NCBI GenBank assembly: GCA_002696885.1
Contig: NZSO01000062.1
Location: forward strand, 3,475-11,965
Source of the DNA: Verrucomicrobiales bacterium
GTDB lineage: Bacteria > Verrucomicrobiota > Verrucomicrobiia > Verrucomicrobiales > DEV007
Direction: 5' to 3'
DNA length: 8,491 bases
A program made the position numbers and the translations under genes. Position 1 is the stretch's first letter, and each line of letters starts with the position of its first letter. Below, piece by piece: positions 1 to 6,383 of the stretch. The notes beneath the pieces are model-generated. The model made no database searches and had not been told where the DNA came from. It was given only the letters and a program-made list of their open reading frames with translations.

Positions 1-907
1 TCTTTGTTGAAGGATCGCACTTTATTATTTCTTTAATAATGCTACCCATATCAGAAAATTCATTATTAGGATCGATCGTTAAACATTTCTCGATTATTTC
101 TCGGAATGACTTTTCTTTATTTGTGGATGGTGGGTAAGGCCAATTGATAATTGGTTTATTAGTTATTGCTCTTGCAACTTGATTAGCGGAAATGCCTGAA
201 TATTTTGAGGAGTTCCTGCCTTTTCTGTTTTTGAAGGCAATTATTTCCTTGTTCAATCTACAATATTCTCCAGTTAAAAGTTTATACAAGACTGCCCCAA
301 AACTATAAATGTCCCATCGTATTCCGTTATTATTGATTGAATGGTCTTCGCCCTTGAGTTGATCTGGGTGAGAATAAAATAGTGATTCGCTTGGATTAAT
401 CTGTTCTAACCCACCAAGATAACCTTGCGCGAAATCTGTTAACTTTGGGTCTGGATCAATCCCATGATCAAAGAGAATATTACTGGGCTTGAGATTGCAG
501 TGGGAAATATTTTTAGAATGAAGAAGTTTAAGAGATTGTGCTACTTTCAATGAAATCGACCATGAATCTTTATAGCTAATGTTGGAGGCTAACTCTTCTA
601 GGGATCTTGTTTTGTAATTTGTTTGGGAGTCTTTCCCGAGAATTGCTTCGGAGTATAACTTGTATGTTATGTATGGTGTTTTTCCAGAAAGGTTAAAATC
701 ATAAATCTTACCGATGCCAGGTGTGTCATTTGATTTGAAAACTTTAACCAATGCATCAGATAGTATTTCTTGATTAATGGAGTGAGGATTTAAACATTTT
801 ACAGCCAATGGCCCTTTGCTCTGATACTCAGCAAGCCATACCTCTCCAGTGGATCCTTTACCGATGATCTTTAGAAGTTCGTAATTAGGAATAATAGTCT
901 TGCTCAA
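1..907 (-). CDS. Hanks-type Ser/Thr protein kinase-like protein, probable pseudokinase (C-terminus off the left edge)
   Basis: I translated this gene by hand; 302 residues are visible and the frame is still open at base 1. The N-terminus starts directly with a kinase fold. The glycine loop GKGSTG is at residues 16-21, the ATP-anchoring lysine is in LAVK (K37), the catalytic loop HCNLKPSN is at 136-143, the metal-binding segment DFA is at 158-160, and the helix F motif WDIYSFG is at 198-204. The end of the kinase domain (KCLTIDP, about residue 280) is also visible. The usual catalytic Asp of HRD is Asn138, the Arg is Cys137, and the Gly of DFG is Ala160, while K37, K140, N143 and D158 remain. 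ATP binding therefore looks possible, but phosphotransfer is doubtful. The start is TTG, because an in-frame TAA lies immediately upstream and no early ATG exists. The missing C-terminus could hold a membrane segment or sensor domain, as in many bacterial relatives. It is divergent from the neighbouring SDR; substrate and partner are unknown. Confidence 0.85.
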   Translation of the reverse strand, partial: MSKTIIPNYELLKIIGKGSTGEVWLAEYQSKGPLAVKCLNPHSINQEILSDALVKVFKSNDTPGIGKIYDFNLSGKTPYITYKLYSEAILGKDSQTNYKTRSLEELASNISYKDSWSISLKVAQSLKLLHSKNISHCNLKPSNILFDHGIDPDPKLTDFAQGYLGGLEQINPSESLFYSHPDQLKGEDHSINNNGIRWDIYSFGAVLYKLLTGEYCRLNKEIIAFKNRKGRNSSKYSGISANQVARAITNKPIINWPYPPSTNKEKSFREIIEKCLTIDPNNEFSDMGSIIKEIIKCDPSTK

Positions 908-1001
908 TTATACTATCTTAGGTTTTTTAATAGTTTAAACTTTTGTTTTAAGTTCTCAACCCAGCTCCTATGAAACTAGATTAAGTTTTGTTAAGGTCTG
1001 C

Positions 1002-1030
1002 TAGAATTCACTAGTTATATAATAATTCTA
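1002..1030. repeat. Inverted repeat TAGAATT/AATTCTA, possible operator
   Basis: The arms TAGAATT (1002-1008) and AATTCTA (1024-1030) are perfect reverse complements separated by 15 bases. The spacer contains the palindrome ACTAGT (1010-1015) and the TATAAT hexamer at 1018-1023, so a protein bound here could cover a promoter of the SDR gene. The arms are AT-rich, so chance is a real alternative. No regulator gene is visible in the window. Confidence 0.3.
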
Positions 1031-1046
1031 AGTAAGTTTATATTTC

Positions 1047-1072
1047 ATTATAATAATGATAATAATTATAAT
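1047..1072. repeat. Two identical palindromic octamers ATTATAAT, 18 bp apart
   Basis: ATTATAAT occurs at 1047-1054 and again at 1065-1072. The octamer is its own reverse complement, so the pair is both a direct and an inverted repeat, with centres 18 bases apart on nearly the same helix face. It lies 46-72 bases before the SDR start. It could be a paired binding site or a bent AT tract, but the surrounding sequence is low-complexity and AT-rich. Confidence 0.25.
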
Positions 1073-1118
1073 CACAAATATATGGTATATTACATCTAAT
1101 GCTTAAGAATATTGAAAT

Positions 1119-1874
1119 ATGGCTCAAACATTAAAAAATCATGTGGCTCTAATTACTGGGAGCACAACCGGATTGGGATTTGGAATTGCTAAAGTTCTTG
1201 GGCTTGCTGGCTCAAAAATTATAATGAATTATTACAATGATCAGGAAAGAGCGAACAGGGCTTACTCTGATCTAGAAGCAATGGGTTGTGAGGTCACTCT
1301 AGTGAGAGGTAATGCTATTGATGAAAAATCTGTAAATGAAATAGTGAAAGAAGGTGAGGAGAAATTTGGTCCAATTGATATTTTAGTGCCAAACGCTACA
1401 CCTGATCAACCGCTCAGACCTATCGAGGAATATGACTGGGACTTTTATCAACAAATGTTAGATTTTTTTGTAAAGAGTCCCTATTTGCTTACAAGGGCAA
1501 CAATAGAGAATATGAAGAAGAGTAAATGGGGTAGAATCATTAATATTTCGAGTGAGGTTTATCAGTTATCGGTCAGTCCTTTTAGTGCATATGTATCAGC
1601 TAAGGGTGGTCAAATTGGGTGGACAAGAAGCATGTCTAAAGAACTCGCTCCTTATGGAATAACTGTAAACACGGTAAATCCTGGATGGATACCAACGGAG
1701 AGACATGACAATGACCCCCAAGAAGATAAGGACAATTATCTTGAGCAAATTCCTGCGGGAAGATGGGGGACTCCTGAAGACGTTGGTGAGGCTGTCGCCT
1801 ATTTTGCATCTGAGGAAGCTAGCTTTATAACCGGACAAACACTTTGTGTGAATGGAGGAAATTCACCTTGGTGA
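1119..1874 (+). CDS. Short-chain dehydrogenase/reductase (SDR), FabG-like classical fold
   Basis: This 251-residue protein has the usual length of a classical NAD(P)-dependent SDR. It carries the dinucleotide-binding motif TGSTTGLG at 13-20, a second strand ending in Asn38 with no acidic residue (suggesting NADP(H)), the active-site Ser145, and Y158-x3-K162. The C-terminal TGQTLCVNGG segment (238-247) is typical. Two conserved positions are altered: the NNAG motif reads PNAT (91-94), and the position aligning with the tetrad Asn appears to be Phe117. The Ser-Tyr-Lys triad is intact, so it should still be an oxidoreductase. The substrate is unknown; a sugar or polyol is plausible from the convergent sugar-transport genes, and 3-oxoacyl-ACP reductase is the usual default name. 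No Shine-Dalgarno sequence precedes the ATG. Its stop lies 8 bases from the end of the convergent permease gene. Confidence 0.9.
   Translation: MAQTLKNHVALITGSTTGLGFGIAKVLGLAGSKIIMNYYNDQERANRAYSDLEAMGCEVTLVRGNAIDEKSVNEIVKEGEEKFGPIDILVPNATPDQPLRPIEEYDWDFYQQMLDFFVKSPYLLTRATIENMKKSKWGRIINISSEVYQLSVSPFSAYVSAKGGQIGWTRSMSKELAPYGITVNTVNPGWIPTERHDNDPQEDKDNYLEQIPAGRWGTPEDVGEAVAYFASEEASFITGQTLCVNGGNSPW
1863..1874 (+). terminator. Weak stem-loop at the SDR 3' end, possible terminator
   Basis: TCAC-CTTG-GTGA forms a short stem capped by a CUUG tetraloop, a loop known to be stable, with one further C-G pair possible. It overlaps the SDR stop codon and is followed by TTTATTCTTT on the plus strand. The stem is short and the T-tract is interrupted, so termination activity is uncertain. 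On the minus strand it lies just past the permease stop but has no T-run after it. Confidence 0.25.
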
Positions 1875-1882
1875 TTTATTCT

Positions 1883-2986
1883 TTAATGTGATTTTTTGAA
1901 AATTTTCTTTATGCTTGAAGCGCCATGCTGATCAAGTAGAACACCTACGAAAATGACGCCTCCAGTGATCGCATCACTAAGAGGTGTTGGGTAACCAAAT
2001 AAATTTACCATATTTCTTAACACTATAAGAATGGCGGTTCCAATGAGTATGCCTAAGATTGAACCTTCTCCTCCTCTAAGGCTACATCCACCGAGGACAG
2101 CTGCGGCAATCGCATAGAGTTCGAAAAAGGCTCCATGAGTAGCAGGTTGAACTGACCCAGTGTAAATGCAAAATGGAATAGCAGCAAAAGCAGTACAGAA
2201 TCCTGCGATGACATAGGCAAATGCGATGACTATGTTTGTATTGATACCTGAATATTTAGTTGCTAACTCATTCCTTCCTGAGGCGAAAATGTATCTACCA
2301 AAGACTGATTTGTGCAGAATTATTCCGAAGAAGATTGCAAAACAGATTAGATAAATAAACGACATGGGTATGCTGTGCAGAAGCCCACTGCCATTTCCAT
2401 TAGTTAATACATCAGCAAGACTTCCTTCTCCGAGAAACCTTAAAAATTCTAGATTTTGAGATGAGTCACTTATGTTAATAGACGTATCATCGGCAGAAAA
2501 TCTGGCTAGACCTCGATAAGATAATAATCCACAAAGAGTGACTATGAAGGCTTGAAGTTTAAGCTTTCCTACAAGAAGGCCTTGAAATAGCCCAACTGCT
2601 GTTCCTATCAGTAGTGTAAGGAAAATTGCAGCAATCCAAGGAATTTCAGGGATGATTCTTGCAAGAAATGAATCAGGTCTTGTTTCGGTTGGTGTAACGA
2701 AATAGAGAAAAACAACACCTAGCAAAGCCATTAGTGATCCAACAGATAGATCTATTCCGGCAGTGATAATGACTATGCCAACACCAATGCTAAAGATGCC
2801 ATAAATACCTATCTCTCTGCTAATATTTTTTAGATTGTCTGAAGATAGAAACTTGCTCTCAAAAACTGCTTGAACTCCACTTTCACGGGTTCCCCAGGAA
2901 GTAATAATGACGAGTACAATTAGGAGGCCAAGCATGCCAAGCTCCCTTCTGTTTTTATTTACGAATCCTAGTTTTGGGTTGTTCAT
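1883..2986 (-). CDS. Sugar ABC transporter permease, RbsC/XylH family
   Basis: This is the inner-membrane permease of a carbohydrate importer, 367 residues long, slightly more than E. coli RbsC. Hydrophobic segments are visible at roughly 17-30, 62-76, 82-98, 117-139, 206-224, 251-273, 290-300 and 308-325, plus one near 340-351. Family hallmarks are GIDLSVGS (77-84) after an early membrane helix, FIVTLCGLLSYRGLA (147-161), and the cytoplasmic-loop region AAVLGGCSLRGGEGS (295-309), which contacts the ATPase. A hydrophilic insert near 163-200 probably faces the periplasm. It starts 15 bases after the stop of the ATPase gene and is the last gene of the importer block, so it is almost certainly co-transcribed with it. 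No Shine-Dalgarno site is visible. The transported sugar cannot be inferred; ribose, xylose, galactose and others use this family. Confidence 0.93.
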   Translation of the reverse strand: MNNPKLGFVNKNRRELGMLGLLIVLVIITSWGTRESGVQAVFESKFLSSDNLKNISREIGIYGIFSIGVGIVIITAGIDLSVGSLMALLGVVFLYFVTPTETRPDSFLARIIPEIPWIAAIFLTLLIGTAVGLFQGLLVGKLKLQAFIVTLCGLLSYRGLARFSADDTSINISDSSQNLEFLRFLGEGSLADVLTNGNGSGLLHSIPMSFIYLICFAIFFGIILHKSVFGRYIFASGRNELATKYSGINTNIVIAFAYVIAGFCTAFAAIPFCIYTGSVQPATHGAFFELYAIAAAVLGGCSLRGGEGSILGILIGTAILIVLRNMVNLFGYPTPLSDAITGGVIFVGVLLDQHGASSIKKIFKKSH

Positions 2987-3001
2987 TTTGTTGTGTCTAA
3001 T

Positions 3002-4519
3002 TCAAGAGGATCGACCTACAGCAAGATTCATAATATTTTCCTCAGAGAATTTTTCTCTGTCTAATATACCAGTAATTTTACCTTCATGCATTACGGCAAT
3101 TCTATCGCTAATTCCTAAAACTTCCTCCATGTCACTTGAAATCATTAATATCGCAACACCATTGTCTGCAAGTTTTCGCATGAGTTTATAAATTTCTGCT
3201 TTAGCTCCAACATCTATTCCTCTTGTAGGCTCATCAAAAATAATAAGTTTTGGGTTCATGGATAACCATTTTCCTAGGACGACTTTTTGCTGATTACCTC
3301 CACTCAAATTAATAACGGGCGTATCAGCGGAAGGAGTTTTTATATTTAATTTATTTATTTGATTTGAAGCAGTTGTTTCTTCTGATTCACTATCTATCAG
3401 CCCTATTCGGTTAGAGTAATTTTTCAATGATGCCAAAGAAACATTCTTTATTATATCAAACTCTGTAATTAGACCTGTTCTTTTTCTGTCCTCTGGAGCG
3501 AGATAAATTCCTGCTTTAATTGAAGCTTTAGCAGAACCCCGCTTAATCGGATTGCCATCAATATAAATGGTTCCTCCTAAATCTGGATCAACACCAAAAA
3601 TGGTTTGAGCGATTTCTGAACGTCCGGCTCCAACTAAACCGGCCATGCCAAGAATTTCACCAGAGAAAACTTTGAAGCTAATTTTGCAATTTGGATAATT
3701 ACTTGATATTAGATCTTTGGCTTCGAATCCCTTTGAGATGTCAATATTCGAACCTGATTCGTTGGAAGTGCGTTCTAGTTCTCTCCCCACCATTAGACTA
3801 ACCATATTGTCATGATTAATTTCATTCTTTGTCAGAGTTCCGGCGTTAGAGCCATCTCTAAGAGCAACGACTCGATCAGCGCATGTGCTTACTTCACCAA
3901 GTCGATGGGAAATATATATGATTGAAATTCCTTCATTCTTAAGGTCAGAAATTACTTTAAGTAATTTGTCTGTTTCTGAAATAGTGAGGCTGGATGTTGG
4001 CTCATCCATGATAATGATCTTCGCCTCCTTAGATAAAGCTTTGGCTATTTCAACAAGTTGTTGTTGGCCGATTGATAGTTTTGATACCGGCGTATTAGGT
4101 GAGATGTCCAATCCTAACATTTCTAGGAATGGATTTGTTTTATCCTCTATAATTTGTTTTTGTATGAGCCCCATTCTCCTTGGCTCTCTACCTAGAAAGA
4201 CATTTGCTCCGACATCAAGATTATCTAATATGTTAAGTTCTTGATGAACGAATCCTATCCCTAAGGCGTCTGCATGCGATACAGATTTGATGGATACATT
4301 TTCACCATTCACTTGAATGGTTCCCGAGTCTGGTTGATGGACTCCACCAAGAATATTCATCAATGTGGATTTGCCTGCACCATTTTCTCCTATCAGCGCG
4401 ACGACTTCACCCTTGGCGATATCGAAATCCACTGAGGTAAGCGCCTTGACCCCAGGGAATGTTTTATTTATTCCTCGCATGCACAACGCATAGGAAGAAT
4501 TATCAATTTGGGTGTTCAA
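3002..4519 (-). CDS. Sugar ABC transporter ATP-binding protein with two ATPase domains, RbsA/MglA/XylG family
   Basis: This 505-residue protein fuses two nucleotide-binding domains, as usual for this family. Domain 1 has Walker A GENGAGKST (44-52), a Q-loop at Q93, signature LSIGQQQ (148-154), Walker B IIIMDEPTS (168-176) and switch H205. Domain 2 has the degenerate Walker A GLVGAGRSE (294-302), with Arg300 where Lys is expected, signature LSGGNQQ (405-411), Walker B IIFDEPTRGID (426-436) and Asp463 in the switch position. A non-equivalent second site is normal in carbohydrate-family ATPases, where domain 1 is the main hydrolytic site. The start is TTG. An ATG at residue 14 is rejected because it would delete the first beta strand (ALCMRGINKTFPG). 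The gene follows the binding-protein gene after 34 bases and precedes the permease by 15. Function is clear; the substrate is not. Confidence 0.93.
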   Translation of the reverse strand: MNTQIDNSSYALCMRGINKTFPGVKALTSVDFDIAKGEVVALIGENGAGKSTLMNILGGVHQPDSGTIQVNGENVSIKSVSHADALGIGFVHQELNILDNLDVGANVFLGREPRRMGLIQKQIIEDKTNPFLEMLGLDISPNTPVSKLSIGQQQLVEIAKALSKEAKIIIMDEPTSSLTISETDKLLKVISDLKNEGISIIYISHRLGEVSTCADRVVALRDGSNAGTLTKNEINHDNMVSLMVGRELERTSNESGSNIDISKGFEAKDLISSNYPNCKISFKVFSGEILGMAGLVGAGRSEIAQTIFGVDPDLGGTIYIDGNPIKRGSAKASIKAGIYLAPEDRKRTGLITEFDIIKNVSLASLKNYSNRIGLIDSESEETTASNQINKLNIKTPSADTPVINLSGGNQQKVVLGKWLSMNPKLIIFDEPTRGIDVGAKAEIYKLMRKLADNGVAILMISSDMEEVLGISDRIAVMHEGKITGILDREKFSEENIMNLAVGRSS

Positions 4520-4553
4520 GAATTTGGTAAGAGTAATTTTTAAATTGAGGAAT

Positions 4554-5558
4554 TTACCCTCCTTTTTTCCACTCTTGGCACTTCTTTAGATAATCAGCAC
4601 CTTCGCCTTTCCTAATCATTTTGGTGGCGATAAACTTTTGTTTTGTTTCTGGTATTTCTAAATCATTGGGAGTTTTCCCGTCGATAATGATTGAACGCAG
4701 TGCCTTTATAGCTTGATATCCAAACTCATAAGGCTGTTGAACTACCGTTCCGTGAATTTCACCAGTGTCGATTGCTTTGAGTGTTTCAACTTCTTCATCA
4801 AAAGCAATAATTTTTACTTTTCCTGCTACCCCCTTGTCCTTAACAGCTTTGAGGCATGCTGGTGCATTGTATGCCCAAAGGCCAACCATTCCTGCGAGAT
4901 CAGGATATTTAGTTAGTGTATCTTCGGCATTCCTTCTAGCTTTTCCAATATTTGCCTCGTCTGTTCTTAGGTCTAATATTTCTATGTTAGTTCCAGCTAC
5001 AGCCTCTTTGAGTCCCTGATACCTCTCTACTGCATTAGCTTGATCCCCAACCCCAACAAATGCCATGACCTTTCCTCCGTTAGGTAATGCTTCTTTAAGA
5101 AGTTCACCAGCTTGACGCCCTGCTTCGACATTGTTGGTACCCAAATAAAATAAACGATCCGATTTAGGGGCATCACTATCTACGGTGATGATGCTCGCCT
5201 TATTAGCCCAGTCATTAATCATTTGCTGTTGGCCTGTAGGATTAGGTGGGCTAATAGCAATTCCTTTGAAACCTCTAACTAGTAATGCGTCACATATTTC
5301 TCGCTGTTTAGCTGCAGTTCCATCACCCATTTTGAATTCAATTTCTATATCATCATGTTCAGAGGCCGCTTTCTCTGCTCCGGCTTTTCCATAGGACCAA
5401 AAATCTGCAGTCGCATTAGTGACAAAAGCTAGTTTTACTTTGTTAGAACTTGCTGAGTTGTCATCACCATTATTGGTATTTTTTCCGCATGATATTAGAA
5501 AAATGATGCAAGTTAAGATTGAGGTTTTGATGAGGAGGTCAGTGACTTTTTGTTTCAT
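4554..5558 (-). CDS. Sugar-binding lipoprotein of the ABC importer, RbsB-like (Peripla_BP_4)
   Basis: This is a 334-residue periplasmic binding protein. The N-terminus has a positively charged start, a hydrophobic stretch (about 9-22) and a lipobox LISC ending at Cys24, so it is probably a lipid-anchored lipoprotein. A polar Asn/Ser-rich linker follows (25-40). The mature part begins with KLAFVTNATADFW, where the FW aromatic pair sits in the typical ligand-binding loop. Further family segments are ISPPNPTG, TVDSDAP, FYLGTNN, GLWAYNAP and IIAFDEE. It lies upstream of its ATPase and permease genes and is the first gene of the importer block, so it is probably strongly expressed. The upstream 167 bases are non-coding. 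No Shine-Dalgarno site is seen before the ATG. The sugar specificity is unresolved. Confidence 0.92.
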   Translation of the reverse strand: MKQKVTDLLIKTSILTCIIFLISCGKNTNNGDDNSASSNKVKLAFVTNATADFWSYGKAGAEKAASEHDDIEIEFKMGDGTAAKQREICDALLVRGFKGIAISPPNPTGQQQMINDWANKASIITVDSDAPKSDRLFYLGTNNVEAGRQAGELLKEALPNGGKVMAFVGVGDQANAVERYQGLKEAVAGTNIEILDLRTDEANIGKARRNAEDTLTKYPDLAGMVGLWAYNAPACLKAVKDKGVAGKVKIIAFDEEVETLKAIDTGEIHGTVVQQPYEFGYQAIKALRSIIIDGKTPNDLEIPETKQKFIATKMIRKGEGADYLKKCQEWKKGG

Positions 5559-5725
5559 TTATTCTTATAAATTAAAGTGTTGAGATTTTAATTGTTAATC
5601 TTATTCAAAAAAACGCTATTGAGAACCCTTTTTTTTATGAACTTTTGTGAAGATAAATATTAAAAACACTCAAGACTAACCCTTAGCTGTTTATTTAGTA
5701 GTATTAATAAACTATAAAGCAAATC
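5559..5725. promoter_or_regulatory. AT-rich gap between the SGNH gene and the importer genes
   Basis: This 167-base gap lies between two same-direction genes and probably contains an internal promoter for the importer block and possibly the end of the upstream transcript. On the minus strand the heptamer AAGGGTT occurs twice (complement at 5624-5630 and 5678-5684), and there are runs of A and T. I found no well-spaced promoter hexamer pair and no open reading frame of interest. Confidence 0.35.
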
Positions 5726-5739
5726 TCATAGTTTTATTA
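5705..5739 (-). terminator. AT-rich hairpin overlapping the SGNH stop codon
   Basis: The arms AAACTAT (5709-5715) and ATAGTTT (5728-5734) are perfect complements around a 12-base loop. After a single-base bulge (5735) four more pairs form, 5705-5708 with 5736-5739. The right arm overlaps the end of the SGNH gene and its TGA stop. There is no downstream T-run on the minus strand and almost no GC, so it is not a standard intrinsic terminator. It could be a transcript-end processing structure separating the enzyme genes from the importer genes, or chance. Confidence 0.25.
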
Positions 5740-6367
5740 TCGAATTAGCAACTTCCTTGGCCATGATGGTGGCACCTTTTGCGTTGGGGTGAACCTTATC
5801 AGGAATCAGATCATGTTTGTCATGGAATGGAGTGTTCAAATCAATAATCTTGCACTTGGTCTGAGCGGATATCTTTTTTAGTGTGGGTATTATATCATTG
5901 TTTACAATTTCATCTGTTATTCCCCAACGTGTCTCAACAACAGGAACAGGTAGACAAATAAATATTTTCGGCTTGCTTGATAAGCTTGAGAACATTGAGA
6001 TCATTGATTTGTAGTCGTCATAATAATCAGCCGAATGTTTCCAGTTCTGTGGTTTTGTATCATTTGTACCAAGTTTGATCACAACTATGTTTGGTTTAAA
6101 TTCTAGTGCAGCTTTAAATTCTTTTTGTTTCCAATAAGGTTTGTCTCCCTTTTTGAGCATAGTAGAACCACTGTTTCCGAAATTTTTAATTTCATACTTA
6201 TCGCCCAATAACTTTCCTAATTGAGTTGGGTAGTTCATGTTCTTTCTATCTTTAATTCCAGAGCCATAGGTGATGCTGTCACCAACGCAGGCCACTTTTA
6301 TGGCCTCTGAGAAAGAATAATTTATACAAACTAAAAGTATTGTTAAGCTGAGTATTAATTTTTTCAT
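5726..6367 (-). CDS. Secreted SGNH/GDSL-family hydrolase (esterase/acylhydrolase)
   Basis: This 213-residue protein has a Sec signal peptide (charged MKK, then a hydrophobic core to about residue 17, with probable cleavage near residue 20-22). The SGNH blocks are all present: block I GDSIT with nucleophile Ser31 (29-33), block II around Gly64-Asn65 (NFGNSG), block III GTND with Asn102 (100-103), and block V DKVH with Asp190 and His193. It should act as a serine esterase outside the cytoplasm. Relatives include carbohydrate deacetylases, sialate O-acetylesterase-like proteins and lysophospholipases, and the substrate cannot be told apart from sequence alone. Sixteen bases separate it from the upstream TIM-barrel gene, so the two are likely co-transcribed. 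With the sugar importer downstream, removal of acyl groups from a sugar is the most economical guess. No Shine-Dalgarno site is visible. Confidence 0.92.
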   Translation of the reverse strand: MKKLILSLTILLVCINYSFSEAIKVACVGDSITYGSGIKDRKNMNYPTQLGKLLGDKYEIKNFGNSGSTMLKKGDKPYWKQKEFKAALEFKPNIVVIKLGTNDTKPQNWKHSADYYDDYKSMISMFSSLSSKPKIFICLPVPVVETRWGITDEIVNNDIIPTLKKISAQTKCKIIDLNTPFHDKHDLIPDKVHPNAKGATIMAKEVANSIIKL

Positions 6368-6383
6368 GTAGTTGAGTTAGTTT

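Larger units (their letters stand above)
908..1118. promoter_or_regulatory. Divergent AT-rich intergenic region with candidate SDR promoter
   Basis: This gap separates the leftward kinase-like gene from the rightward SDR and must hold the promoters of both. For the SDR I see an exact TATAAT at 1018-1023 without a well-spaced -35 box. There is also an extended -10-like TGGTATATT at 1083-1091, which would give a short leader of about 20 bases. Neither is strongly supported, because the background is so AT-rich that such hexamers arise by chance. No convincing leftward promoter was picked out. Two dyads are listed separately. Confidence 0.4.

Noticed and set aside
988..1023. Promoter pair TTGTTA (988-993) and TATAAT (1018-1023) for the SDR
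   Set aside because: The spacer is 24 bases, too long for a normal sigma-70-type promoter. Only the -10-like element is mentioned, as a weak candidate.
1596..1838. Minus-strand open frame of 80 codons inside the SDR gene
   Set aside because: It is antisense to the conserved catalytic region of the SDR and has no domain signature.
3885..4244. Plus-strand open frame of 119 codons inside the sugar ATPase gene
   Set aside because: It lies antisense to an ATPase with all its motifs, has no recognisable domain, and is best explained as a shadow frame.
3893..4388. Second ATPase domain of the sugar ATPase regarded as defective because Walker A Lys is Arg
   Set aside because: Degenerate second sites with Arg are the norm in the carbohydrate ABC ATPase family, so this is not a sign of decay.
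4478..4480. Internal ATG (residue 14) as the true start of the sugar ATPase
   Set aside because: It would remove the first beta strand of the first ATPase domain; the upstream TTG gives the normal family N-terminus.
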